DNA of 64,000 bases from Achromobacter sp. Bel (GTDB taxonomy: Bacteria; Pseudomonadota; Gammaproteobacteria; Burkholderiales; Burkholderiaceae_B). Where the stretch lies: positions 112,690 through 176,689 of the forward strand of contig NZ_JABBJN010000006.1 of the NCBI RefSeq assembly GCF_012928505.1. Reading direction: 5' to 3'. The translations under genes were made by a program, and so were the position numbers. Of this stretch, positions 16,788 through 24,894 are shown piece by piece. The stretch's first letter is position 1, and each line of letters begins with the position of its first letter. A model generated the notes under the pieces. It did no database searches, had not been told where the DNA came from, and worked only from the letters and a program-made list of their open reading frames with translations.

Positions 16788-18169
16788 GCATGGTGATGCC
16801 CGTTATCGTCGGCGCCGGACCTGCAGGCGTGCGCGCGGCCGAAGCGCTGGTTGCGCAAGGCCTGCGGCCTGTGATCCTGGACGAAGCCCCGCGCGCGGGC
16901 GGCCAGATCTACCGGCAGCCGCCGCAGGGGTTTCAACGCCCCAAGCAGGAACTGTACGGCTTCGAGCACCGCAAGGCCGACGCCGTGCACCGCGCCATGG
17001 CCGCTCTGCTGCCGCAGGTGGACTATCGCCCGGGCAGCCTGGTGTGGAACCTGGAAGGCAAGACGCTGGATGTCTTGCAGGATGGCGTCAGCACGGCGGT
17101 CCCGTACACGCACCTGATCCTGGCCACGGGAGCAACCGACCGCGTGCTGCCCTTTCCTGGCTGGCTGACCCCAGGCGTCTACACCCTGGGCGGGTCACAG
17201 GTGGCGCTGAAGTACCAGGGCTGCGCCATCGGCGCGCGCGTCGTCTTCATGGGCACGGGCCCTTTGCTGTACCTGGTGGCGTATCAATATGCCAAGGCCG
17301 GTGCGCAGGTGGCCGCGGTGCTGGACACGTCGCGCTTTGCCGACCGGTGGGCCGCGTTGCCGGGCATGTTGCGCGCACCCGGTCTGCTGGCCAAGGGGCT
17401 GTATTACATGGCGTGGCTGCGCGCGCACGGCGTGCCGTTGCACAGCGGCGTGCGGCCGGTGGCGGTGCAGGGCAAGGAACGCGTGACGGGGCTGACCTAT
17501 CGCCAGGGCGCACGCACGTATACGGTCGATTGCGACGCGCTGGCCTATGGCCTGGCCCTGCGTTCCGAAACCCAGCTGGCCAGCCTTGCCGGCTGTGAAT
17601 TCGAATACAACACACGCGACCGCAATTGGGCGCCGTGCCGCGACGCCGCCGGACGCAGCAGCGTGCCGGGCGTCTATGTCGCGGGTGACGGCGCCGCGAT
17701 CGGGGGGGCGGACGCCGCGGAACTGGCGGGCGAACGCGCCGCGATAGCGCTGCTGGAAGACATCAACCATCCGCACGATGCGCAGCGCGCCCGCGGTCTG
17801 GAAGCTCGGTTGGCGGCAAACAGCCGCGTGCGCGCGGCGCTGGAACGCGCATTTCCCTTTCCCGACGATTGGGCCCAAGGCATCGCCGACGACACCGTGG
17901 TCTGCCGCTGCGAGGAAGTCACGGCCGGCACGTTGCGCCAAGCCGTCAACGACACGGCCGCGCAGGAACTGAACCGCTTGAAAGCGCTGACGCGCGTGGG
18001 CATGGGACGTTGCCAGGGCCGCATGTGCGGCGCGGCCGCGGCCGAGGTGCTGGCCCATGCTTGCGGCCGCTCGCCTGCCGAGGTCGGGCGCTTGCGCAAC
18101 CAGCCGCCGGTCAAACCCGTGCCGGTGCGCGTGGTGTGCCTGGAGCGCCGCGAAAAGGTGTCGTCATGA
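16784..18169 (+). CDS. Module A: FAD/NAD-type flavoprotein with C-terminal Cys4 domain (alpha, HcnB/OoxA-like)
   Basis: 461 residues. Two dinucleotide-binding folds: GxGxxG at IVGAGPAGVRAAEAL (about residue 8) and VFMGTGPLLYLVAYQ (about residue 152). The C-terminal region has a bacterioferredoxin-associated type Cys motif, CRCEEV (about residue 373) and MGRCQGRMCG (about residue 410), expected to bind another 2Fe-2S cluster. Homologous architecture is known for HcnB, nopaline/octopine oxidase A subunits and LhpB. It is translationally coupled on both sides (ATGA overlaps at 16784 and 18166). Likely accepts electrons from the DAO-type subunit; final acceptor unknown. Confidence 0.9.
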   Translation: MSMVMPVIVGAGPAGVRAAEALVAQGLRPVILDEAPRAGGQIYRQPPQGFQRPKQELYGFEHRKADAVHRAMAALLPQVDYRPGSLVWNLEGKTLDVLQDGVSTAVPYTHLILATGATDRVLPFPGWLTPGVYTLGGSQVALKYQGCAIGARVVFMGTGPLLYLVAYQYAKAGAQVAAVLDTSRFADRWAALPGMLRAPGLLAKGLYYMAWLRAHGVPLHSGVRPVAVQGKERVTGLTYRQGARTYTVDCDALAYGLALRSETQLASLAGCEFEYNTRDRNWAPCRDAAGRSSVPGVYVAGDGAAIGGADAAELAGERAAIALLEDINHPHDAQRARGLEARLAANSRVRAALERAFPFPDDWAQGIADDTVVCRCEEVTAGTLRQAVNDTAAQELNRLKALTRVGMGRCQGRMCGAAAAEVLAHACGRSPAEVGRLRNQPPVKPVPVRVVCLERREKVSS

Positions 18170-19338
18170 CGCAGCGTATCGATACCGAAGTCGCCATCAT
18201 CGGCGGGGGCATCGTCGGCGGCAGCGCCGCGCTGTTCCTGCGCCGCCAGGGCGTGCCCGTCGTGCTGCTGGAAGCCGGGCTGTGCGGCGCACGCGCCAGC
18301 GGCGTGAACTACGGCGGCGTGCGCCGCCAGGGCCGCGGGCTGGAGCAGATGCCGCTGACGCAGCGCGCACACGAACTCTGGAGCCAATTGCCGGCGTTGA
18401 TCGGCATCGACGGCGAGTACGTGCGTTCCGGCCATTTGAAGCTGGCGGCGTCGGACGCGGACATGGCGCTGCTGGAAGCCTACCGGGCGCGCACGCGGGG
18501 CTTCGGCATGCATCTGGAAATGCTGGACCGCCGCGCGCTGGCGCGCCGCTTCGGCTGGCTGGGCCAGGACGTGGCGGGCGGATCGTTTTGTCCGGAAGAC
18601 GGCCACGCGAATCCTCGGTTGGTGTCGCCCGCGTTCGGCCGCGCGGCCAGCGCGTTGGGGGCCGATGTGCGCGAAGGCGTGCGCGTGGCGTCTGCGGAAC
18701 ATGACGGATCGCGCTTCATCCTGCGCACGGACGACGGGCTGGAAGTGCGCTCGCGGTTCCTGCTCAATTGCGCGGGGGCGTGGGCCGGACGCTTTGCCGA
18801 GGGCTTTGGCGAACCCGTGCCGGAAACCTCCATTTATCCGTTGATGATGGTGACCGAGCCGCTGCCGGTGTTCATGGGCGTCAGCTTGGGGATACAGGGC
18901 GGCGGCATCTATGCGCGCCAGGTGGCACGCGGCAATTGCGTGATCGGCGGGGGACGCGGCCAGTCTTCGAACCCGGATTTCGCGCGGCCGGGCCGTGCCG
19001 GACTGGGCACGCTGATGGCCAACGCCACGAAGCTGCTGCCGGTGCTGCGCGGCGCGCAGGTCATCCGGTTCTGGACGGGCGTGGAAGGCAATATGCCCGA
19101 CCACAACCCGGTGCTGGGGCCCAGTTCCACCGTGCCTGGCCTGTTCCACGCCTTCGGGCTGTCGGGCGCGGGCTTTCAGATCGGCCCCGCCGTGGGCGAA
19201 GTGCTGTCCGAACTGGTCGTGCGCGGCCGGTCCTCCATTCCTATCGATGCCTTCCGCATTGAACGGTACACGGCCGCCGCTCACGGCGCCGCGGGCCGGC
19301 CTGAGAGTGTTCGTGAGCAAACGCTGGAGTCACCATGA
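18166..19338 (+). CDS. Module A: DAO-type FAD oxidoreductase (beta, substrate-oxidising)
   Basis: 390 residues of the DadA/sarcosine oxidase beta fold. N-terminal FAD motif AIIGGGIVGGSAALFLRRQG; ASGVNYGGVRRQGRG segment after the first sheet; C-terminal FAD-binding FHAFGLSGAGFQIGPAVGE. In related complexes this subunit removes hydride from the C-N bond of an amino acid, opine or cyclic imino acid. The same ASGVN-x-GGVR signature occurs in the module B protein at 36295, marking the two as the same subtype. Overlaps the following binding-protein start (ATGA at 19335). Confidence 0.9.
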   Translation: MTQRIDTEVAIIGGGIVGGSAALFLRRQGVPVVLLEAGLCGARASGVNYGGVRRQGRGLEQMPLTQRAHELWSQLPALIGIDGEYVRSGHLKLAASDADMALLEAYRARTRGFGMHLEMLDRRALARRFGWLGQDVAGGSFCPEDGHANPRLVSPAFGRAASALGADVREGVRVASAEHDGSRFILRTDDGLEVRSRFLLNCAGAWAGRFAEGFGEPVPETSIYPLMMVTEPLPVFMGVSLGIQGGGIYARQVARGNCVIGGGRGQSSNPDFARPGRAGLGTLMANATKLLPVLRGAQVIRFWTGVEGNMPDHNPVLGPSSTVPGLFHAFGLSGAGFQIGPAVGEVLSELVVRGRSSIPIDAFRIERYTAAAHGAAGRPESVREQTLESP

Positions 19339-20405
19339 TGGATAAGAAACAGGGCGCATCGCGCCTGAGCAAGGGGAAGTGGCTGTTGGGCGCGGCGGTG
19401 ATGACGTTGCTGTCCGCGGGCGCCATGGCGCAACAGAAGACGTTGTACGTCGGCATGAACGGCGGCGACATGGAGCGCGCCTTCACGCAGTACGTGTTCC
19501 CGGATTTCGAAAAAGCCAATAACGTGAAGATCGTTGTGGTGCCGGGTACCTCGACGGACGTGCTGGCCAAGGCGCAGGCCTACAAGGACAAGCCGCAGAT
19601 GCACGTCATGTTCCTGGACGACGGCATCATGTCGCGTGCGATCACGATGGGCCTGTGCGAACAGCTGAACGACGACCCGGTGCTGAAAGAGCTGTACCCC
19701 ACCGCCGTGATGAAGGACCGCATGGCGGCCGGCATCGACATCGGCATGACGGGCCTGGGCTACAACACCAAGATGTTCGCTGACAAGGGTTGGGCGCCGC
19801 CCACGTCGTGGATGGACCTGGCCGACCCGAAGTACAAGGGCCACGTCGTGTTCCAGTCCGCCGCCGGCAGCACCTTCGGACTGCACGGCTTCCTGATGTT
19901 CAACCGCATCCAGGGCGGCGACGACAAGAACTACGAGCCGGGCTTCAAGAAGTGGCCCGATACCATCGGCCCCAACGTGCTGGAGTACATCCCCAATTCG
20001 GCCAAGCTGGCCGAGATGATCCAGTCCAACGAAGCCGCGATCTTTCCGCTGACGCCCACGGCGATCGCTCGCCTGAAGAAGCGCGACATCCCGGTGGAAT
20101 ACGCACAGCCCAAGGAAGGCTCGGTGATCCTGATGGTGGGCGAATGCGTCATCGCCAAGAACAGCGAACCGGAACTGGCGCAGAAGCTGGCGCTGTACCT
20201 GCTGTCGGCCAGCGCCCAGGCGAAGGCGTTGGAAATGGGCGGCCACTTCCCGTCCAACAAAAACGTAAAGGCCCCCGCCGACAACGCCGAAGCCCTCAAG
20301 CGCTTCCAGGGCTACATGGAAAACGCCAAGATCCTGGACTGGGATCAGATCAACACGACCCGGCCCGCATTCAACGCGCGCTGGAACCGCACCGTCGAAC
20401 GTTGA
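19335..20405 (+). CDS. Module A: extracellular binding protein of polyamine-type ABC transporter
   Basis: 356 residues with a long N-terminal positively charged stretch, hydrophobic core and signal-peptide cleavage near GAMAQQ (about residue 33). The mature part belongs to the PotD/iron-type binding proteins; FLDDGIMSRAITMG, WAPPTSWMDLADPKYKGH and the C-terminal ILDWDQINTTRPAFNARWNR are shared with the module B binding protein. Located at the 3' end of the operon rather than the 5' end as in module B. Two adjacent ATG codons (19335, 19338) are possible starts. Confidence 0.9.
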   Translation: MMDKKQGASRLSKGKWLLGAAVMTLLSAGAMAQQKTLYVGMNGGDMERAFTQYVFPDFEKANNVKIVVVPGTSTDVLAKAQAYKDKPQMHVMFLDDGIMSRAITMGLCEQLNDDPVLKELYPTAVMKDRMAAGIDIGMTGLGYNTKMFADKGWAPPTSWMDLADPKYKGHVVFQSAAGSTFGLHGFLMFNRIQGGDDKNYEPGFKKWPDTIGPNVLEYIPNSAKLAEMIQSNEAAIFPLTPTAIARLKKRDIPVEYAQPKEGSVILMVGECVIAKNSEPELAQKLALYLLSASAQAKALEMGGHFPSNKNVKAPADNAEALKRFQGYMENAKILDWDQINTTRPAFNARWNRTVER

Positions 20406-20423
20406 TAAGATCTTGCGGCGCGC

Positions 20424-20446
20424 CGCCTGTGGATAAACCGCAGGCG
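20424..20446. terminator. Hairpin after module A binding-protein gene
   Basis: A 9-bp stem with one G-T pair (20424-20432 with 20438-20446) and ATAAA loop lies 18 bp after the stop codon, without a clear T-run. It may end or stabilise the module A transcript; the next gene starts 56 bp later. Confidence 0.35.
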
Positions 20447-20501
20447 CGCACCGCGCACAGCCTGGGCGCCTGGCGCGCCCGCAGACAGGGGAAGGACCCG
20501 C

Positions 20502-21437
20502 ATGCGGCTCATCATCAATTCCGGCGGCCCATCCGCGATCGACGCATGGCGCGCGCAGTTCCGCGCGGTCGCGCCTGACCTGGACGTGGTGGGCTGGCAT
20601 GAAGACATCGACCCCGCCACCGTCGACTACGCGCTGGTCTGGGCCCCCGACGCCGGCCGTCTGGCCACCTTCACCAACCTGAAACTCATCATCAGCGCCG
20701 GCGCCGGCGTCGACCACATCCTGGCCGACCCGCACCTGCCGCGCCACCTGTCCATCGCCCGCATGGTCACGGCCCGCACCCGCACCGAAATGGCCGAGTT
20801 CGTGCTGACGTCCGCGCTGATGCTGACGCGCGACATCAAGCGGGTTGTGGACAACCAGTCGCGCCGCCACTGGGAGCTGTTCGACTCCCTGCGCGTCGCG
20901 GCTGACATGCGCGTGGGCATCATGGGCCTGGGCCACCTGGGCGTCGCCGCCGCCCAACTGCTGACCCGCGTCGGATTCCCCGTCACCGGCTGGTCACGCG
21001 GCGCCAGCACGCTGGAAGGCCTGCCCTCCTACGCCGGCCAGGAGCAGTTCGGCGAATTCCTGGCAGGCACCGACCTGCTCGTCTGCCTGCTGCCCGCTAC
21101 CGACGCCACCAAGGGCATCCTCAACACCGCGACACTATCGCAATTGCCCCGCGGCGCCAGCCTGATCAACGCCGGCCGCGGATCGCACATGGTGACGCAA
21201 GACGTCATCGATGCGCTGGATAGCGGTCAGTTGCACCAGGCCGTACTCGATGTATTTGAACAAGAACCGCTACCCGAAGACTCCCCGCTGTGGACCCACC
21301 CCGGCATCATCATCACGCCGCATTGCGCGGCGATCCCCGATCGCAAAGAGCGCGCGCGCCATACGGCGTTGTTGATTGAGGCGAATGAGCGCGGCGAAGC
21401 GTTGCCGAATATCTTCGATCCGGTGCGTGGATATTGA
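20502..21437 (+). CDS. D-2-hydroxyacid dehydrogenase (GhrA-like)
   Basis: 311 residues of the NAD(P)-dependent D-2-hydroxyacid dehydrogenase family (glyoxylate/hydroxypyruvate reductase A type). Rossmann motif VGIMGLGHLGVAAA (about residue 140), LINAGRGSHM, the Arg-Glu-His catalytic elements represented by NAGRG, EQEPLP and PHCAAIPD. It reduces 2-keto acids to D-2-hydroxyacids. Located 96 bp after module A in the same direction, so it may process the keto acid formed when an amine substrate is oxidised (inference). A run of repeats follows downstream. Confidence 0.88.
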   Translation: MRLIINSGGPSAIDAWRAQFRAVAPDLDVVGWHEDIDPATVDYALVWAPDAGRLATFTNLKLIISAGAGVDHILADPHLPRHLSIARMVTARTRTEMAEFVLTSALMLTRDIKRVVDNQSRRHWELFDSLRVAADMRVGIMGLGHLGVAAAQLLTRVGFPVTGWSRGASTLEGLPSYAGQEQFGEFLAGTDLLVCLLPATDATKGILNTATLSQLPRGASLINAGRGSHMVTQDVIDALDSGQLHQAVLDVFEQEPLPEDSPLWTHPGIIITPHCAAIPDRKERARHTALLIEANERGEALPNIFDPVRGY

Positions 21438-21454
21438 ATTGATCCCCCGAGCAT

Positions 21455-21514
21455 GATGGGTTGCGCGCGTTCCGCACCGTCGCAATAACCCGACCCGAAC
21501 GCGCTCCACCCATC
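21455..21514. repeat. Long imperfect inverted repeat (GATGGGTT...AACCCATC-type)
   Basis: Arms 21455-21472 and 21497-21514 pair over 18 positions with about three mismatches (GATGGGTTGCGCGCGTTC against GATGGGTGGAGCGCGTTC). From memory it resembles a widespread proteobacterial intergenic repeat with GTAGGATGGGT ends; this resemblance was not verified. Confidence 0.55.
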
Positions 21515-21560
21515 CTACGGGTCAACGCAGCGACGAGTGCACGTACCCGCATCCCTCCGA

Positions 21561-21880
21561 CGCAAGACGCCGCGTAAGCCCCAAAAGGCCGCTCGCGCGG
21601 CCGGCCTGGGGCGGGCCCCGCAAGATCCTCCACCACTCCCCGTTCGTGATGAGGACCCCAAGCAAGAAATCCGCCCCGGCTGACGTGAGATTGCCATTGA
21701 CCGAGCCTGGTGTGGCGGCCGCCGGCGGGGCGCGGGGAGTCGATCAGCCCGAGGGAATCTGTAGGCAGTTGCCGCAGGCAACAACGAAGATGACGACGGG
21801 GCGGTCCGGAGCGAAGGCTCCGGACCGCAATCGTTGACCCGCGCTCCGCCGGCGGCCGCCACACCAGGCGCCAAAAGAAC
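21561..21880 (-). repeat. Dispersed ~320-bp repeat, copy 1
   Basis: Read on the minus strand, the stretch from 21880 to 21561 aligns with 52094-52410 on the plus strand: GTTCTT...CGCCTGG at the start, GGGTCAACGATTGCGGTCCG, a 12-bp hairpin, GATTCCCT...GGGC...ATCGACTCCCCGC, ATGGAGGATCTTG-like GTGGAGGATCTTG, a GC hairpin with flanking T-run, then GTCTTGCG. It includes a perfect 12-bp stem at 21801-21828 (loop GAAG) and a GGCCGC/GCGGCC stem at 21587-21602 followed on the minus strand by TTTTGGGG. Confidence 0.75.
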
Positions 21881-21976
21881 ATCGCATCACGCATCAGAAC
21901 AACGACAATACTCCCCCAAGAAAAACCGCAAAATCTGCAAACCCCCCAAAGCTACATTGCCCTCCAAGGAGCAAGC

Positions 21977-22810
21977 ATGAAGCCCGAAACCCGAACCCTC
22001 TACGCTCAACGCCTCGACCCCGTCCTGCGCTGGCTGGCCTCCCACCCGGATGCCGACCCTGACCTGCACCGGCTGGCGGACCTGGCCTGCCTGTCCCCCT
22101 ATCACTTCCACCGCGTCTACCGCGCCATGATGGGGGAGACCGTCAACGCCACCGTCCAGCGCATCCGCATGCATCGCGCCGCGGTCGCGCTGGCGGGGTC
22201 GCAGGCACCGTTGAGGGACGTTGCGCAACGCGCCGGCTACGAATCCGACGCCGCGTTCAACCGGGCATTCGGGGCCGTCTTCGGCATTTCGCCGGGCCGG
22301 TATCGGACTGCGCGCTCCCAACCCCTCGACTCCCAGGAGCTTGCCATGTACCCCGTTGCCATCGAACACTTTCCCGGCGTCACGCTGGCCGCGCTGCCGC
22401 ACCGCGGCAGCTATCAAGAAATCGGCACCGTCTTCAGCCGCGCCTTCATGCTGGCCATCGGCCGGGGCATCGCCAACCCGGCGACCGTCGGCTTCGGCGT
22501 GTACTTCGACGACCCTGAACAAGTACCGGAAAGCCAGCTGCGTTCGCTGGCCGGCATGCCGGTTGCGCCCGATGCGGAACTGGGTGGCGAACTGGAACGC
22601 TTCGAGATCCCGGCCGGCCGCTGCGCGATCCTTACCTACACCGGCCCTTACAACGAAATGGGCAAGCCCTATAACTGGCTGTTCTCGGAATGGCTGCCCG
22701 CCAGCGGCATGGTGCCGGCCGACTTCCCCATGTTCGAGCAGTACATGAACGACCCGCGCACCACCCTGCCCGCGCAATTGCAGACCCGCATCTGCCTGCC
22801 GCTGAAATAA
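21977..22810 (+). CDS. AraC-family regulator with GyrI-like effector domain
   Basis: 277 residues. N-terminal AraC/XylS double HTH (about residues 8-107; CLSPYHFHRVYRAMMGET and RAGYESDAAFNRAFGAVFG are the signature parts) followed by a GyrI-like small-molecule-binding domain (about residues 115-277; EHFPGVTLAALPHRGSYQEI and the C-terminal ICLPLK). This Rob/BmrR-like layout is used for sensing hydrophobic or cationic toxic compounds. ATG at 21977 follows AAGGAGCAAGC, a strong ribosome-binding site. No obvious target gene next to it: the following gene is convergent. Confidence 0.92.
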   Translation: MKPETRTLYAQRLDPVLRWLASHPDADPDLHRLADLACLSPYHFHRVYRAMMGETVNATVQRIRMHRAAVALAGSQAPLRDVAQRAGYESDAAFNRAFGAVFGISPGRYRTARSQPLDSQELAMYPVAIEHFPGVTLAALPHRGSYQEIGTVFSRAFMLAIGRGIANPATVGFGVYFDDPEQVPESQLRSLAGMPVAPDAELGGELERFEIPAGRCAILTYTGPYNEMGKPYNWLFSEWLPASGMVPADFPMFEQYMNDPRTTLPAQLQTRICLPLK

Positions 22811-22819
22811 GGGCCGCGC

Positions 22820-23716
22820 CTACCCCAGCACGCCGGCCAGGTACTGCCTGAGCCAGGCGTGCGCGGGATCGTCCTGATAGCGCTCGTGCCAGTACAGCGA
22901 CACGGCGATCGGCGGCAGCGTCAGCGGCACCTTCAACGTGACAATGCGCGCCGCGCCCGTCATTGCACGCGCAATGCTGACCGGCATCGTCGCGATCAGG
23001 TCCGAGCCTTCCACGATGAACGGGCAGACCAGATAGCTGGACAACGTCGCCACGATCTTGCGGCTACGGTTCTGCCCCATCAGGATGCGGTCGATCGCGG
23101 TGCTGAAATAGCGCGTGTGCGCCGCCAGGTCCAGGTGACCGTAGCGCAGATAGGCATCCAGGTTCCAGCGCTTTCGCAGGCACGGATGTCCTTCGCGCAC
23201 GATGCAGACCGCCGGCTCCTGGTACAGGAAGCGCGTGCGCAGGTCCGGCGTCGGGTCTGGAAAATAGCCCGCGATCAATTCCACGTGATTCGTGTCCAGC
23301 ATGCTCAGACCGTGCTGCGGGCGCGCCGGCACGATCTGCAACTGGAAGTGCGGCGCGTCCACCGCCAGCCGTGGGATCAGCTTGGGCAACAGCGTGAACT
23401 GCACATAGTCCGTGGCATAGAACGTCAGCGTGCGCGACGAGTGCGCCGGGTCGAAGGCCTCGCGGGTGCGCGTGGCCCGGTGCCAGCTTTCCAGGAACGG
23501 CTTGAAATTCTGGTGCAGCTCCATCGCCCGCAACGTGGGCTGCCAGGCACCCCCTTCACGTACCAGCAACGGGTCGCCGAACAGCTGGCGCAGCCGGTTC
23601 ATCGCCGCGCTCATCGCCGGCTGGCTGATGTTCAGCTGCTCTGCCGCCCGCGAAACATTGCGGCACGCCATCAGGGCGTCGAAATGCAGAAGCAGATTCA
23701 AGTCCGGATTCTTCAC
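22820..23716 (-). CDS. LysR-family regulator (NodD/NahR-like subgroup)
   Basis: 298 residues if translation begins at the GTG at 23716 (KNPDLNLLLHFDALM), the point where family similarity begins; a frame to 23842 adds 42 residues without similarity. HTH at residues about 3-60 (RNVSRAAEQLNISQPAMSAA), effector domain beyond. A symmetric TATAA-N7-TTATA site lies 12 bp upstream of the GTG. It is divergent from the TctC-HyuA-HyuB operon and is its probable regulator, the subgroup usually responding to aromatic or small organic inducers. Confidence 0.87.
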   Translation of the reverse strand: MKNPDLNLLLHFDALMACRNVSRAAEQLNISQPAMSAAMNRLRQLFGDPLLVREGGAWQPTLRAMELHQNFKPFLESWHRATRTREAFDPAHSSRTLTFYATDYVQFTLLPKLIPRLAVDAPHFQLQIVPARPQHGLSMLDTNHVELIAGYFPDPTPDLRTRFLYQEPAVCIVREGHPCLRKRWNLDAYLRYGHLDLAAHTRYFSTAIDRILMGQNRSRKIVATLSSYLVCPFIVEGSDLIATMPVSIARAMTGAARIVTLKVPLTLPPIAVSLYWHERYQDDPAHAWLRQYLAGVLG

Positions 23717-23727
23717 GGCCGCGTACC

Positions 23728-23744
23728 TATAAATGGCAGTTATA
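23728..23744. promoter_or_regulatory. Candidate LysR box TATAA-N7-TTATA
   Basis: A perfect 5-bp-arm dyad with an internal T-N11-A core, strongly AT-rich against the GC-rich background, immediately upstream of the LysR GTG start and in the region shared with the tctC-like gene. Good position for autoregulation and activation of the divergent operon. Confidence 0.5.
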
Positions 23745-23875
23745 CAAATATAAACCTGCAGGGCTGCTGTCATTGAACCCGCAGGCCTAGCATGGCCTTG
23801 TTGTTGCAGCGAACCAAGGCCGGACACGCATGATCCGGCCACAAGGAAGTTCTATCAACAAGGGGAAACCAAGCC

Positions 23876-24856
23876 ATGAACTCAGGGCTGATACGCCGTT
23901 GCTGTCGCATTGCCGCCGGGGTCGCGTTGTTTGCGGCCACCGGATCCGCCAGCGCCGCCTGGCCGGATAAAGTGATTCGCATCGTCGTGCCGTTCGCGGC
24001 CGGCGGCTCGACCGACCTGATCGCGCGCAAGGTGGCCGAAGGACTGGGCCAACGCCTGTCCGCCAACGTCATCGTCGAAAACCGCCCCGGTGCGGGCGGC
24101 ACCGTGGGCACCGAATACGTGGCCCGGCAACCCGCCGACGGCTACACCATCCTGATGGGGTCGGTCAGCACGCATGGCAGTGCGCCCTGCGTGTATTCCA
24201 AGCTGCCGTACGACGCCATCAAGGACTTCACGCCGCTGAGCGTGGTGGCCACGATTCCCAACGTGATGTCGGTCAACCAATCGGTGCCCGCCAACACCTT
24301 GCAAGAATTCGTGGCGCTGTTGAAGAAGGAACCCGAAAAGTACTCCTTCGCCTCCAACGGCCAGGGCACGTCCAACCACCTGGCGGCGGAACTCTTCAAG
24401 ACCACGGCCGGTGTATCCATGGTGCACGTGCCTTATCGCGGTTCGGGGCCGGCGCTGATCGACCTGGTGGGCGGGCAGATCAACATGATGGTGGACGTGG
24501 TGATGACGTCCTACCCCTACATCAAGGACGGCAAGATCAAGGCGCTGGCGGTGACCTCGCCGCAGCGTTCGCCGATGCTGCCCGATGTGCCGACCGTGGC
24601 GGAATCCGGCTATCCGGGTTACGAGGCCATGGTGTGGTTCGGCATGCTGGCGCCGGCCGGCCTGCCCGAACCGCTGCGCCAAAAACTCACCGACGGCCTG
24701 GTGCAGACCTTGCACGCGCCCGCCATGAAGACATATCTGGAGCAGCAAGGCGCCCAGGTGTCGGATGTGGCCGGGCCCGCGTTCGGCACGATGATCAAAG
24801 ATGAAATCAGCAAGTGGTGCCAGGTGGTGAAGAAGGCTGACATCCGTCTGGATTGA
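23876..24856 (+). CDS. Bug/TctC-family tripartite tricarboxylate transporter binding protein
   Basis: 326 residues with a signal peptide (residues 1 to about 27, ending GSASA) and the Bug fold: AWPDKVIRIVVPFAAGGSTD at the mature N-terminus and GGTVGTEYVARQPADGYTIL. Bug proteins are hugely expanded in Bordetella and relatives; they capture carboxylates, amides or amino acids in the periplasm. No TctA/TctB membrane genes are adjacent, as usual for this family. It is 38 bp ahead of HyuA, so it probably binds a substrate of the hydantoinase-like enzymes such as a cyclic amide, 5-oxoproline or hydantoin (inference). Confidence 0.92.
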   Translation: MNSGLIRRCCRIAAGVALFAATGSASAAWPDKVIRIVVPFAAGGSTDLIARKVAEGLGQRLSANVIVENRPGAGGTVGTEYVARQPADGYTILMGSVSTHGSAPCVYSKLPYDAIKDFTPLSVVATIPNVMSVNQSVPANTLQEFVALLKKEPEKYSFASNGQGTSNHLAAELFKTTAGVSMVHVPYRGSGPALIDLVGGQINMMVDVVMTSYPYIKDGKIKALAVTSPQRSPMLPDVPTVAESGYPGYEAMVWFGMLAPAGLPEPLRQKLTDGLVQTLHAPAMKTYLEQQGAQVSDVAGPAFGTMIKDEISKWCQVVKKADIRLD

Positions 24857-24894
24857 TCCGCCCGCTCCACAAGACTCTTTTTGGAAAGAACGAT

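Larger units (their letters stand above)
21438..21976. other. 539-bp gene-free stretch holding two repeat elements
   Basis: No credible gene. It contains a long imperfect hairpin repeat (21455-21514) and one copy of a roughly 320-bp dispersed repeat (21561-21880, minus orientation) whose second copy is at 52094-52410. The last 90 bp before the AraC gene are the only unassigned part and should hold its promoter. Confidence 0.7.

Noticed and set aside
21515..21894. Short frames in the repeat copies translating to IAVRSLRSG-type peptides
   Set aside because: Both copies keep part of the frame, but starts, lengths and flanks differ and there is no ribosome-binding site; conservation is better explained at the nucleotide level.
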